A stretch of DNA of 64,000 nucleotides, from contig NZ_JASAMB010000008.1 in the NCBI RefSeq assembly GCF_029948125.1, positions 243,233 through 307,232 on the forward strand. Direction: 5' to 3'. Source of the stretch: Catellatospora sp. KI3. GTDB taxonomy: Bacteria; Actinomycetota; Actinomycetes; Mycobacteriales; Micromonosporaceae. Position 1 is the first letter of the stretch. Every line of letters starts with the position of its first letter. A program made the position numbers and the translations under genes. Positions 27,429 to 36,697 of the stretch are shown piece after piece. The notes under the pieces were generated by a model. The model did not search any database. It was not told where the DNA came from and was given only the letters and a program-made list of their open reading frames with translations.

Positions 27429-27652
27429 CACTGCCACCCCGGGCCAGTGCCGTCGGCCGCCACCGCCGCCCGGTCCTGCGCTGCGCGCGACCTGCCCGAG
27501 CCGGCCCGCCACTCACCAAGATCGCCGTCCTGGGTCAAAACCGCCTCGTGGAGCCGACATTCTGACCGCGGACACCGACCAAGGAACGGCCGAGAGCTCA
27601 ACATCGCTTCCTGCGGGCGGAAAGTGCGCCCGCCGGACCCGGAACCGCACAA

Positions 27653-27900
27653 AGATCACCGTTTGCGGTCCGTCTCCGGGCGAGGCAGGGCTGGGCTACC
27701 CCGAGATCGCTACGTGCGGTCCAAATCTGGGCCCGCCCCTGCCCGGAGATCGCCATGTGCGGTCCGAACCTCGGCCCGCCCCTGCCCGCAGATCGCCACG
27801 TGCGGTCCGGATCTAGGCTCACCGGTGGAGACGGCGCAGGGAAGTGGCCGCGAACAGCGATCTTCGTCGCCGCGTACCGCTAGATCACCGTTTGCGGTCC
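27653..27900. repeat. Repeat family with core AGATCrCyryKTGCGGTCC
   Basis: The 19-base core occurs at 27653, 27704, 27747, 27790 and 27882. The middle three are full 43-bp tandem units (27704-27746, 27747-27789, then partial). Flanks are rich in GCCCGCCCCTGCCCG. Confidence 0.88.
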
Positions 27901-27960
27901 TAACGCGCCGCCAGAATCCACATTGTGACCGCAGACCGCGATCACCAGCCGAGGGCGACG

Positions 27961-28030
27961 GCGCCGCACGCCACCCCACGGCACCGCGGCGGCACCGCAC
28001 GCCACCCCACGGCACCGCGGCGGCACCGGA
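27961..28030. repeat. 31-bp tandem duplication
   Basis: Two consecutive units, 27961-27991 and 27992-28022, differ by a single base near the start. A third truncated unit begins at 28023. It lies just past the stop of the RND gene. Confidence 0.88.
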
Positions 28031-28050
28031 TGGCGCCGCCGCGCCCGGGG

Positions 28051-31000
28051 TCACCCCGCCGGGGCCGGTTGCGGGGCGGGCGGGTTCGGCTCCGGGGCCG
28101 CCGGCGCCGGAGAGTGGTCGCGCGGGCGGCCGAAGCGCAGGTACAGCACCGGGACGATGACCAGGTTGAGCAGCGTCGAGGTGAGCAGCCCGCCGATGAT
28201 GACCACGGCCATCGGGTGCTCGATCTCGTGCCCGGGCACGTCCCCGAGGGCCACCAGCGGCACCAGCGCCAGTCCGGTCGCCAGCGTGGTCATCAGGATC
28301 GGCGACAGCCGGTCCAGCGAGCCGCGCAGCACCAGCTCCTTGCCGAAGCCGTGCCCCTCGAACCGTTCCAGGTGCTGGTAGTGGCTGATCAGCAGGATGC
28401 CGTTGCGCGCGGCGATGCCGAGCACGGTCAGCAGGCCGACCAGCGAGCCGAGGGAGATGGTGCGCTCGCTGAAGAAGTACGCCGCGAGCACGCCGCCGAC
28501 CAGGGCCGAGGGCAGGGTGAGGAAGGACAGGACGGCCAGGCGCCAGCTGTCGAAGGACAGCCGCAGCAGGACCAGGATCAGCAGTGCGGCGCCGAGGCCG
28601 AACCAGAGGATGCGCTGGGCGGCGGCCTGGCGTTCGGCGTACTCGCCGAGCAGTTCGGCATGGTAGCCGCGGTCGAACTCGACGTCGCCCAGTTTCGTGT
28701 CGAGGTCCTTGACGACCGCGCCCAGGTCGCGGCCGCGCACGTCGGACCCGACGTCGATGTAGCGCTGCGTACCGTCGTGCAGGATCACGTTGGGAGTGGT
28801 CTTGACCTCGACCGTGGCCACGTCGCCCAGGCGCACGTGCCCGCCGTCGGGCGTGTCGATCGGCATGTTCTCGATGTCGGCCACGGAGTCGCGGCTGGCG
28901 GGCGTGCTCCATACGACGATGTCGTAGGCCTTGCCGTCGCGGAAGATGTCGCCGACCTCCTCGCCGGCCATCAGCGTGGCCGAGGCGCGCCGCACGTCAC
29001 CGGGCTTGACCCCGAACTTCTCGGCCTTGGCCAGGTCGACGGTGACCTCGACCTGCGGCACGTCGACCTCCAGGTCGGTGTGCCGGTCGGCGGTGCCCGG
29101 CGTGTCGGCCATCAGCTGCTCGACCTCGGCGGCCTTGGCGCGCAGCTGGTCGAGGTCCTCGCCGTAGATGCGGACCACGATGGCGTCGCCGGAGCCGGTG
29201 AGCACCTCGTCGGTCCGCTCGCGCAGGTACGTGTACACGTTGTGCAGCAGGCCCGGGTAGTTCTTGCCGACCTCCTCGATCTTGGCGATGGTCTCGTCGT
29301 AGTCGACCTTCGGGTCGATGCTGATCCACAGCTCGCCGAAGTTCACGCCCGCGGTCTCGTCGCCGAGGTACGCCATGCCGATGTGCGCGCCGAACGTCTG
29401 CACGCCCGGCACCTGGCGCAGCTCCTTGGAGACGTTCTGGATCATCCGGATCTCCTCGTCGTTGGAGGAGCCGGGCGCGGTGATGAAGTGCATGAAGACG
29501 TTGCGCTCCTTGAACGCGGGCAGCAGCGACTGGCCCAGCGCCGGCAGCGCGGCCAGCCCGAACAGCAGCACCGCGCCGGTGGCGGCGAACGCGACCAGCG
29601 GTTTGCGGATGACGCGGTCGAGCACCCGGCCGTAGGCGGGCTTGAGCCACCGCACGATCGGCGACTCGCGGCGGTCCAGCGGGGCGCGCGCGAGCAGCAG
29701 CAGCGCCAGCGCCGGGGTGACGGTGAGCGCCACCAGCAGCGAGGCCAGCACCGCGAGGGTGTACGACAGCGCCAGCGGCCGGAAGAACGCGCCGGTCAGG
29801 CCGCCCAGGAAGAAGATCGGCACCGCCGCCGCGACGATGATCATCGTGGCGTACACGATCGGGCTGCGGACCTCCAGCGACGCGTCCAGGATGATCGACG
29901 CGGTGGAGCGGTCCGAACCCTCGGCCCGCGCCTGGCGCAGCCGTCTCATGATGTTCTCGATGTCGATGATCGCGTCGTCGACGACCACGCCGACGGCGAT
30001 CACCAACCCGGCTAGGACCATGGTGTTGATCGTGGCGCCGCGATAGTAGAGCACCAGGCCCGCGGCCACGATGGACAGCGGGATCGCGACCAGGCTGATC
30101 AGCGCGGTACGCCACTCGAACAGGAACAGCGCCAGCACCAGGACCACGAACAGGCAGCCCAGCAGCAGCGCCCGGGACAGGTTGTCGACGGCGGTCTCGA
30201 TGAACGAGGCGGGCCGGAAGATCGCGGGGTCGACGTTGATGCCGGTCAGGCCCGGTTCGAGGGTCTTGAGCGCCTGCTCCACGCCGTTGGTCACGTCGAT
30301 GGTGTTCGCCCAGGGCAGCTTCTCCACGATCAGCATCACGCCGGGCTGCCCGCCGATGACCGCGTCGCCGATCAGCGGCTGGTGCCCCTCGACCACGTCG
30401 GCGACGTCGCCGAGGTGCAGCGGCGTCTGCCCGGCCGTCGACACGGTCACCTTGGCCAGGTCGGCCGCGGTGCGGATGGGCAGCACGTGGCGTACGCCGA
30501 TGGTCTGGTTCGGGGTGGTGACCTGGCCGTCGGTGCCGATCACGGCGCCGTTGGAGAACTGCAGCAGCCCCACCTCCAGCGCGTCGGCGGTCTCGGTCAT
30601 CACCTGGTCCAGCGAGACGCTGTGCGCCTGCATCCGCTTCGGGTCGACCTGCACCTGCAGCATCTGCAGCTGCTCCCCCCAGATCGCCACGTTCGCGACG
30701 CCGGGCACCTCCAGCAGCTTCGCCCGGATGGTCCAGTACGAGATCATCGACATCTCGATGATCGACCGGGAGTCCGAGGTCAGCCCGATCTTCATGACCC
30801 GGCCCATCGACGACACCGGCTGGAGCATGACCGGCGGCGCCGCCCAGGTCGGCAGGGTCGGCGTCACCGCCACCATCCGCTCCGACACCAGCTGCCGGGC
30901 GGTGAACAGGTCGGTGCCCGGCTTGAACAGCAGCTCGATCGAGGACAGCTGGGCCAGCGACTTGGACCGCATCGTCTCCAGGCCCTCGACGCCGTTGAGC

Positions 31001-31215
31001 GCGTTCTCCATCGGCACGGTGACCAGCGACTCGACCTCACCGGCGGACAGCCCCAGGCAGGCGGTCTGGATCTCCACGCGCGGCGGGGCGAACTCGGGGA
31101 ACACGTCGACCGGCATCTTGCGCAGCTGCACGAAGCCCAGCCCCATCATCCCGGCGGCCAGCGCCACCACCAGGATCCGGAACTTCAGGCTCGTCGCGAC
31201 GATCCAGCGCATCAT
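28051..31215 (-). CDS. HME/CzcA-like RND efflux permease (second of pair)
   Basis: 1054 aa, full length for an RND permease. It starts MMRWIVATSLKFRILVVALA (TM1) and carries MPVDVFPEFAPPRVEIQT, a CusA/CzcA-type signature. Two large periplasmic loops and twelve helices follow. The TM4 proton-relay motif is canonical: VGVVVDDAIIDIENI. Near the C-terminus are RNGILLISHYQHLE and the usual final helices. Family members use proton import to drive export of metals or small molecules; no outer-membrane partner is expected in an actinomycete. It is third in the operon after a paralogous permease and an adaptor. Confidence 0.9.
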   Translation of the reverse strand: MMRWIVATSLKFRILVVALAAGMMGLGFVQLRKMPVDVFPEFAPPRVEIQTACLGLSAGEVESLVTVPMENALNGVEGLETMRSKSLAQLSSIELLFKPGTDLFTARQLVSERMVAVTPTLPTWAAPPVMLQPVSSMGRVMKIGLTSDSRSIIEMSMISYWTIRAKLLEVPGVANVAIWGEQLQMLQVQVDPKRMQAHSVSLDQVMTETADALEVGLLQFSNGAVIGTDGQVTTPNQTIGVRHVLPIRTAADLAKVTVSTAGQTPLHLGDVADVVEGHQPLIGDAVIGGQPGVMLIVEKLPWANTIDVTNGVEQALKTLEPGLTGINVDPAIFRPASFIETAVDNLSRALLLGCLFVVLVLALFLFEWRTALISLVAIPLSIVAAGLVLYYRGATINTMVLAGLVIAVGVVVDDAIIDIENIMRRLRQARAEGSDRSTASIILDASLEVRSPIVYATMIIVAAAVPIFFLGGLTGAFFRPLALSYTLAVLASLLVALTVTPALALLLLARAPLDRRESPIVRWLKPAYGRVLDRVIRKPLVAFAATGAVLLFGLAALPALGQSLLPAFKERNVFMHFITAPGSSNDEEIRMIQNVSKELRQVPGVQTFGAHIGMAYLGDETAGVNFGELWISIDPKVDYDETIAKIEEVGKNYPGLLHNVYTYLRERTDEVLTGSGDAIVVRIYGEDLDQLRAKAAEVEQLMADTPGTADRHTDLEVDVPQVEVTVDLAKAEKFGVKPGDVRRASATLMAGEEVGDIFRDGKAYDIVVWSTPASRDSVADIENMPIDTPDGGHVRLGDVATVEVKTTPNVILHDGTQRYIDVGSDVRGRDLGAVVKDLDTKLGDVEFDRGYHAELLGEYAERQAAAQRILWFGLGAALLILVLLRLSFDSWRLAVLSFLTLPSALVGGVLAAYFFSERTISLGSLVGLLTVLGIAARNGILLISHYQHLERFEGHGFGKELVLRGSLDRLSPILMTTLATGLALVPLVALGDVPGHEIEHPMAVVIIGGLLTSTLLNLVIVPVLYLRFGRPRDHSPAPAAPEPNPPAPQPAPAG

Positions 31216-31235
31216 GACCGGTCACTCCCCCGCCG

Positions 31236-31712
31236 CTACTCTTCCTCGACCCCGACCTCGGTGCCGTAGAGCTCGTCGACGCCCTGGACCACCACCTCGG
31301 TCCCGGCCTTCGGGCCCTCCTTGAGCACGACCGTGTCGCCCGCGACGGTCTCCACCGCCACGTGGTGGCGCAGGTACACCCGGTCGCCGACGACCGTGTA
31401 GGCCCAGGTGTCGCCGGTCGGGTCGTAGAACAGCGCCTTGTACGGGATGGTCAGCTTCTGCTTGCTGCCGTACTTGGCCAGCGCCACCGGGGCGGTGACG
31501 ATGCCCAGGTGCTCCACCGCCTCCGGTTGCAGCGTCACCCGGCTCAGGTCGGTGCCCTCGACCGGCTCGGCCACCCCGGACGTGTCGTTCTGCGCGTCGA
31601 CTGACTCCGACAGCGGCGGGACGGTGCTGCCCAGCATCGAGGCCAGCCCGATGCCCACGGCGACGGCGACCAGGGCCGCCAGCCCCGCCTTGAGCCACCT
31701 CTTGCCCGACAT
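31236..31712 (-). CDS. Minimal periplasmic adaptor-like protein
   Basis: 158 aa from the ATG at 31712, preceded by GGGAG inside the end of the upstream gene. One N-terminal transmembrane helix (LKAGLAALVAVAVGIGLASML) is followed by an extracytoplasmic domain with IPYKALFYDPTGDTWAYTVVGDRVYLRHHVAVETVAGDTVVLKEGPKAGTEVVVQGVDELYGTEVGVEE. That segment is the beta-barrel/membrane-proximal part of HlyD/CusB-type adaptors. The lipoyl and helical hairpin parts are missing, so it is about half the usual size or less. It sits between two RND permease genes and probably caps or couples them. Confidence 0.75.
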   Translation of the reverse strand: MSGKRWLKAGLAALVAVAVGIGLASMLGSTVPPLSESVDAQNDTSGVAEPVEGTDLSRVTLQPEAVEHLGIVTAPVALAKYGSKQKLTIPYKALFYDPTGDTWAYTVVGDRVYLRHHVAVETVAGDTVVLKEGPKAGTEVVVQGVDELYGTEVGVEEE

Positions 31713-31716
31713 CACG

Positions 31717-34700
31717 TCACGCTCCCTCTGCGGTGGACGGCGTCGCGGCCGGGCCGGCCGCCGCCGCGGGCCGCTCGCGCGCCGGGTAGAAGTACCCGAA
31801 CAGCACAGGCAGCAGGTACAGGATCAGCAGCACCGCGGTGACCAGGCCGCCGAGCGCGGTGACCGCCAGCGGGCGCAGGATCTCCAGGCCCGCGACGTTG
31901 CCCAGCGCCAGCATCGGCACCAGCGCCGCCGCCACGGCCAGCGCGGTGGTGACGACGGGACCGAACCGGTCGCCGGCGGTGTACGGCGCCCGCACCCCGC
32001 TCGCCTGGGCCTGCTGCCAGCCGCGGATCAGCAGCACGCCCTCGCGCACGGCCAGCGCCAGCGGCACCCCGAGGCCCAGCAGCGAGCCGATCGAGACGCC
32101 GACGCCGGTCAGCAGCGCCAGCAGCACCCCGCCGAACAGCGACGCGGGCAGCAGCAGCATCAGCAGCGCGGCCAGCCGCCAGCTGCCGAACGCCGCCTGC
32201 AGCAGCAGGTACGCCGCGATCAGCGACACGGCGAGCAGCGCCAGCAGCCGGCCCTGCGCGACGCCCGCGGTGGTGTAGTCGCCCAGCACCTCGGCGTGGT
32301 ACTCGACCGGGAACGACACGTTCTTCAGCTCGCCCTGGATGTCGCGGGCGACCAGGTCGAGCGGGCGGCCGGTCACGTCGACAGGGATGTCCACGCGGCG
32401 CGACACGGCGTCGTGGCGGATGTCGACCGGCGAGGACACCATGCGGACGTCCGCCACGTCGGACAGCTTCACGTGCCCGCCGGACGGGGTGTCGATGAGC
32501 AGGTTGCCGACGGCGGCGACGCTGTCGCGCACCGACGGGGTGCCCAGCACCACCACGTCGAAGACCTTCTGCTCCTCGAACAGGCTGCCCGCGGTCAGCC
32601 CGGAGATCAGCACGGCGGCGCTGCGCCGGACGTCGCCGGGCTTGATGCCGTACTGCTCGGCCTTGGCCAGGTCGACCTCGACCTCGATGGTGGCCTGGTC
32701 CGGCCCTAGGTCGACCGGCTGCGCGGTGACGCCGTCGACCTGGCCCAGCACCCCGCGCACCTCCTGCGCCTTGGCTCGCAGCGTGTCCAGGTCCTTGCCG
32801 TAGATCCGCACCACCAGGTCGCCCTTGGTGCCCGTCGCCGCCTCGTTGACCTGCTGCGCCGGGTAGGTCACCACCCGGTGGTCGAAGCCGGGGTACTGGT
32901 CGACGACGGCCTGGATGCGGTCGGTGGTGGCGGTGTAGTCCGCCTTCGGATCCAGGGTCAGCCAGAATTCGCCGGAGTTCATGCCGACCGCCTGGTCGGA
33001 GTTGATCGCCCGGCCGACGTGCACGCCGACGTTCGACACGCCCTCGGTGGCGCGCAGCTGCGCCCCGACGGTGCCGGCCACGCGCACCATCTCCTGCTGG
33101 GACATGCTGGGCACGCCGGTCCAGCGGACGAGCAGGTTGCGGTCCTGCGGCACCGGCAGCAGCGCCTGACCGCCCAGCAGCGGCGCCAGCAGCGGCCCGG
33201 CCAGCGCCAGCACCAGGGCGCTCGCCAGGGCGAGCTTCGGGTGGCGCGCGGCGCGGATCGACAGGCCCTGGTAGCGGGCGCTCAGCCAGGCCAGCGCGGG
33301 CGACTGGGCGGGCAGGTCCGCCCGGCGGTACAGCAGCCAGGTGAGCACCGGCGTCAGCGTCAGCGACAGCAGCAGCGAGGCCAGCACCGCCAACGCGCAG
33401 GACCACGCCACGGGCGCGGTGAAGGCGCCGGTGAGGCCGCCGATGAACAGCAGCGGGGCCAGCCCGGCGAGCACGATCAGGGTGGCGTACAGCAGCGGCA
33501 CGCGGGTGCGCAGCACCACGTCGGTGAACGACTGCTCGGTGGCCGGCTCGCCCTCGCGGCGTACCAGGCCGCGTCTGGTGTTGTCGGTCTCGGTGACCAC
33601 GTCGTGCACCACCACTGTCAGGGCGAACATCAGCCCCGCCAGCACCAGCATGTTCACGCCGCCGCCGCGCAGGTGCAGCACCAGCACCGCCAGCAGCAGC
33701 GACAGCGGGATCACGACCAGCGCGATCAGCGCGGCGCGCCAGTCCAGCAGCAGCGCCCCGATCAGAATCACGGCGAGCAGGATGCTCAGCAGTACGGCGG
33801 TGCGCAGGTTGCCCAGCGCCGACTCGATGAAGGTGGCGGGGCGGTAGACGGAGGTGTCCACCTGTACGCCGGTCATCCCGGGCTCCAGCGCGTGCAGCGC
33901 CTCCTCGACGCCCTTGGTGACGTCGAGCGTGTTGGCGCCCGGGAACTTCTCCACCACCAGCATCAGGCCCGGCTTGTCGCCCACCAGGGCGTCGCCGATC
34001 AGCGGGAGCTGGTGGTCCTCGGTGACCGTGGCGACGTCGCCCAGCCGCATGGTCTTGCCGCCGGTCTGGACCGGCCCCTGCCCGGCCTGGTCCTCACCGG
34101 TGGCGGCACGGGCCTGCTCCAGCGGCACCTTGGCCAGGTCGGCGGCGGTGTGGATGGGCAGGATGTGCTGGATGCTCAGCCGCTGGTTGGGCGTCTCGAC
34201 GAAGCCGCTCGTGCCAGGCGTGGACGCCTCGACGAAGGTCAGCGGGGACACCCACAGCGCGTTGCCGGTCGTCTCGACGACCTGGGTGAGCGTCACGCCC
34301 GCCTCGGCCAGCTGCTCGGGGTCGACCTGGACCTGGAGCTGCCGCTCCCGCTCGCCCCAGATGGACACGTTCGCGACTCCGGGCACGCCCATCAGCCGCG
34401 GCTTCACCTGCCAGTGCGCCAGCAGGGACATGTCGATCAGCGACACGTCCGGGGAGGACAGGCCGACGACCATGACCCGGCTGGTGGAGGAGACCGGCTG
34501 GATCATGTTCGGGGCCTTGGACACGTGCGGCAGCGCGACGGCCTGGGTCAGGCGCTCCTGCACCGCCTGGCGCGCCCGCAGCACGTCGGTGCCGGGTTCG
34601 AACACCAGATCCACCTGCGACAGGCCGCCCAGCGACTGCGAGCGGATCGACTCCAGCCAGGGCACGCCGTTGAGCAGGTCCTGCTCCAGCGGGACGGTGA

Positions 34701-34893
34701 TGAACTGCTCCACCTCCGGGGCCGACAGCCCCAGCGCCTCGGTCTGGATCTCGACCGTCGTCGGCGAGAACTCCGGCAGCACATCGGAGGCCGACCGGGT
34801 CAGACTGGTGGCGCCGAAGAACATCAGCAGCGCGGCCACCGGTATGACCAGGAGCCGGAACTTCAGGCTCGATCGGATAATCCAGCGCATCAT
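31717..34893 (-). CDS. HME/CzcA-like RND permease with altered proton-relay motif (first of pair)
   Basis: 1058 aa, colinear with the other permease of this operon: [61 protein letters not shown]. Twelve helices and two periplasmic loops. The TM4 motif reads [14 protein letters not shown] where the paralogue has VVVDDAIIDIEN, so the first Asp of the proton-relay pair is His. This suggests a subunit that relies on its partner for proton flow. The gene is first in the operon; its stop is five bases before the adaptor start. Confidence 0.88.
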   Translation of the reverse strand: MMRWIIRSSLKFRLLVIPVAALLMFFGATSLTRSASDVLPEFSPTTVEIQTEALGLSAPEVEQFITVPLEQDLLNGVPWLESIRSQSLGGLSQVDLVFEPGTDVLRARQAVQERLTQAVALPHVSKAPNMIQPVSSTSRVMVVGLSSPDVSLIDMSLLAHWQVKPRLMGVPGVANVSIWGERERQLQVQVDPEQLAEAGVTLTQVVETTGNALWVSPLTFVEASTPGTSGFVETPNQRLSIQHILPIHTAADLAKVPLEQARAATGEDQAGQGPVQTGGKTMRLGDVATVTEDHQLPLIGDALVGDKPGLMLVVEKFPGANTLDVTKGVEEALHALEPGMTGVQVDTSVYRPATFIESALGNLRTAVLLSILLAVILIGALLLDWRAALIALVVIPLSLLLAVLVLHLRGGGVNMLVLAGLMFALTVVVHDVVTETDNTRRGLVRREGEPATEQSFTDVVLRTRVPLLYATLIVLAGLAPLLFIGGLTGAFTAPVAWSCALAVLASLLLSLTLTPVLTWLLYRRADLPAQSPALAWLSARYQGLSIRAARHPKLALASALVLALAGPLLAPLLGGQALLPVPQDRNLLVRWTGVPSMSQQEMVRVAGTVGAQLRATEGVSNVGVHVGRAINSDQAVGMNSGEFWLTLDPKADYTATTDRIQAVVDQYPGFDHRVVTYPAQQVNEAATGTKGDLVVRIYGKDLDTLRAKAQEVRGVLGQVDGVTAQPVDLGPDQATIEVEVDLAKAEQYGIKPGDVRRSAAVLISGLTAGSLFEEQKVFDVVVLGTPSVRDSVAAVGNLLIDTPSGGHVKLSDVADVRMVSSPVDIRHDAVSRRVDIPVDVTGRPLDLVARDIQGELKNVSFPVEYHAEVLGDYTTAGVAQGRLLALLAVSLIAAYLLLQAAFGSWRLAALLMLLLPASLFGGVLLALLTGVGVSIGSLLGLGVPLALAVREGVLLIRGWQQAQASGVRAPYTAGDRFGPVVTTALAVAAALVPMLALGNVAGLEILRPLAVTALGGLVTAVLLILYLLPVLFGYFYPARERPAAAAGPAATPSTAEGA

Positions 34894-35142
34894 CGGCCCG
34901 CCCCGTTCTCAGCGGCAGTGGAGGCGGTATCGGCCCGCACGCCCGCGGCGCGGACGTCCTGACCGGTGCTCCCGGGGTCTGGCGGAAGCTCCCCCGCCTG
35001 TCCACGCTACGCCCGCACCCCATGCCACCTGTGAGTTTTCTGGCAGTCACAGGGAATCCCGGGAGGATCCTGTGAGCACGCTGGACGGTCCGCCGACCGG
35101 GGCGGCGCGATGTCGGCGGGGTCGGGTAGTGTCCCGCGCGGC
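34894..35142. promoter_or_regulatory. Divergent control region between RND operon and tRNA-like gene
   Basis: No gene. It contains CCTGTGA (35028-35034) and its inverted copy TCACAGG (35047-35053), with another CCTGTGAG near 35067. These could be a repressor site for the RND operon. A TAGTGT hexamer at 35127-35132 is a possible -10 for the tRNA-like RNA. Confidence 0.35.
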
Positions 35143-35215
35143 GAGGTCGTAGCGCAGAGGTCGTCGCGCCTTGACTGCAAGCTGGAGGACGTCGGTTCGA
35201 ATCCGACCGGCCTCG
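35143..35215 (+). ncRNA. tRNA-like RNA with GCA in the anticodon position and a degenerate anticodon stem
   Basis: 73 bases fold as a tRNA-like cloverleaf. The acceptor stem is GAGGTCG (35143-35149) with CGGCCTC (35208-35214), seven pairs with one G-U, discriminator G35215. TA follows at positions 8-9. The D stem is GCGC (35152-35155) with GCGC (35166-35169). The T arm GTCGG-TTCGAAT-CCGAC (35191-35207) is perfect. The middle arm reads CTTGA-CTGCAAG-CTGGA: U33 and a GCA anticodon are in place, but the stem has only wobble pairs and mismatches. No CCA is encoded. The acceptor can extend three more pairs to 35140-35217. It does not resemble usual tRNA-Cys. It may be a tRNA-derived regulatory RNA or tRNA mimic. 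Confidence 0.6.
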
Positions 35216-35229
35216 CCCCCACAGCAACC

Positions 35230-35270
35230 GCGGCACCGGACCGGCGGCCATCGCGCCGGTCCGGTGCCGC
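35230..35270 (+). terminator. Strong hairpin after the tRNA-like RNA
   Basis: A perfect 16-bp stem, GCGGCACCGGACCGGC (35230-35245) with its complement at 35255-35270, and a 9-base loop. It begins 15 bases after the tRNA-like 3' end and ends 23 bases before the next start codon. It can end or attenuate the RNA before the operon. Confidence 0.75.
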
Positions 35271-35293
35271 GCCAGCCGCGCCGGGAGGGATCG

Positions 35294-36697
35294 ATGCCGC
35301 CGAGCAGCACGCGGGTGCCGTCCGCGCGCGCCGCCGCACCGACTGTCAGCCCCTCCGATGTGGATGCCTGCCTGCGCGTGCTGGACGCGCTGCGCGGCGG
35401 GACGCTCGGTGACGCGGACGCGGACGCGGTCGGGCGCGCCGTCGGGGCAGCGTACCGCGACGGGCGCAAGGAGCGCCGCGCGGTCCGCACGGCGCAGCGC
35501 CGCCAGCAGGACCTGGACCTGCTGGCCGCCGCGCGCCGGTTCCGCGAGGAGATCCCCGCGCTGACCGCGGCCGGACCGGCCGGAGCCGACCCGGCCGAGG
35601 CGCAGCCCCGGCTGCACAAGCCGCGCCGCTGCTACGTGTGCAAGACGCACTACCGGCTGGTCGACGCCGACTACCACCTGATGTGCCCGGACTGCGCCCA
35701 GCAGAACCGGCAGCGCCGCGACGCCCGGTGCGACCTGACCGGGCGGCGGGCGGTGGTGACCGGCGGGCGCGTGAAGATCGGGTTCCACCTCGCGCTGAAG
35801 CTGCTGCGCGACGGCGCCGACGTCCTGGTCACGACCCGTTTTCCGTACGATGCCGCCCGCCGCTTCGCGGCCGTGCCCGACGCCGCCGACTGGCGCGACC
35901 GGCTGCACGTGCACGGGGTTGACTTCCTGGACCTGACCGGCGTGCTCGACCTGGTCGACGCCGTGCACCGGCGCTGGGACCACCTCGACATCCTGGTCAA
36001 CAACGCCGCCCAGACGCTGCACCGCCCGGCGGCCTACCACCGCGAGGTGCGGGCGGCCGAGCTGTCCCCGCTGTCCGGCGCCGCCGCCGCGATCTCGGCG
36101 GTGCCCGCCCGCGGGCACGACCCCGCAAGCACCGCCGCGCACCTGCCCGCGCTGGTGCAGACGCTGTTCCCGGCCGGGGCGGTGGACGAGACCGGTGAGC
36201 CGCTGGACCTGCGCGAGATAAACAGCTGGGTGCTGCGCGACCGGGACGTGACGCCGCAGGAGTGGCTGGAGGTGCACGTGGTGAACGCGTTCGCACCGTT
36301 CCTGCTCACCTCGCGGCTGCGGCCGCTGCTGGGCGCCTCGCCGCACCCGCTGCGGCACGTGGTCCAGGTGTCGGCGATGGAGGGCAGCTTCTCCCGGGAG
36401 TACAAGACCGAGCGCCACCCGCACACCAACATGGCCAAGGCGTCCATGAACATGCTCACCCGCACCCTGTCCGACGACTACCGGCGCGAGGGCATCCTGA
36501 TGAACAGCGTGGACACCGGCTGGGTCACCGACGAGCGGCCGCACCCGGCCAAGCAGGCGCAGCGCGAGGCCGGGTTCCGCCCGCCGCTGGACGTCGTCGA
36601 CGGCGCCGCCCGGGTGTACGACCCGATCGTGCGCGAACGCCACGGCGACCCGGTGCACGGCGCCTTCCTCAAGGACTACCGGCCGGTGCAGTGGTGA
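35294..36697 (+). CDS. Zinc-ribbon SDR-family protein (first gene of the RNA-linked operon)
   Basis: 467 aa from the ATG at 35294; GGGAGGG lies 6 bases before it. Residues ~1-100 are helical and charged. A four-cysteine zinc site follows: C113-x2-C116 (RRCYVCKTHY) and C131-x2-C134 (LMCPDCAQQN). Then an SDR Rossmann domain with VVTGGRVKIGFHLALKLL (156-163 TGGRVKIG), ILVNNAAQTLH and HVVQVSAMEG (Ser). The usual YxxxK is not intact: the Lys is in NMAKAS but the residue four before it is Thr (HPHTNMAK). Activity is therefore atypical or the domain only binds nucleotide. Zn-ribbon plus SDR suggests RNA or protein binding coupled to NAD(P). The next gene overlaps by GTGA. Confidence 0.8.
   Translation: MPPSSTRVPSARAAAPTVSPSDVDACLRVLDALRGGTLGDADADAVGRAVGAAYRDGRKERRAVRTAQRRQQDLDLLAAARRFREEIPALTAAGPAGADPAEAQPRLHKPRRCYVCKTHYRLVDADYHLMCPDCAQQNRQRRDARCDLTGRRAVVTGGRVKIGFHLALKLLRDGADVLVTTRFPYDAARRFAAVPDAADWRDRLHVHGVDFLDLTGVLDLVDAVHRRWDHLDILVNNAAQTLHRPAAYHREVRAAELSPLSGAAAAISAVPARGHDPASTAAHLPALVQTLFPAGAVDETGEPLDLREINSWVLRDRDVTPQEWLEVHVVNAFAPFLLTSRLRPLLGASPHPLRHVVQVSAMEGSFSREYKTERHPHTNMAKASMNMLTRTLSDDYRREGILMNSVDTGWVTDERPHPAKQAQREAGFRPPLDVVDGAARVYDPIVRERHGDPVHGAFLKDYRPVQW

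Larger units (their letters stand above)
27164..28050. other. Repeat-filled intergenic region
   Basis: 887 bases with no convincing gene. It contains three different short tandem arrays, described separately: a 9-bp array at 27368-27428, an AGATC...GCGGTCC repeat family at 27653-27900, and a 31-bp duplication at 27961-28030. The first 200 bases are noticeably more AT-rich than the surroundings. Confidence 0.6.

Noticed and set aside
27368..27900. CRISPR array
   Set aside because: Units are contiguous or nearly so, with no spacers of even length between repeats, and no cas genes nearby.
32878..34962. 694-aa plus-strand frame
   Set aside because: Shadow of the RND permease; low-complexity Q/R/H composition.
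35040..35152. Short coding frame starting near 35071
   Set aside because: No conserved pattern, runs into the tRNA-like sequence, composition random.
35143..35215. Ordinary tRNA-Cys gene
   Set aside because: The anticodon stem does not pair properly, the discriminator is G rather than U, and the body is unlike usual tRNA-Cys; kept as tRNA-like RNA instead.
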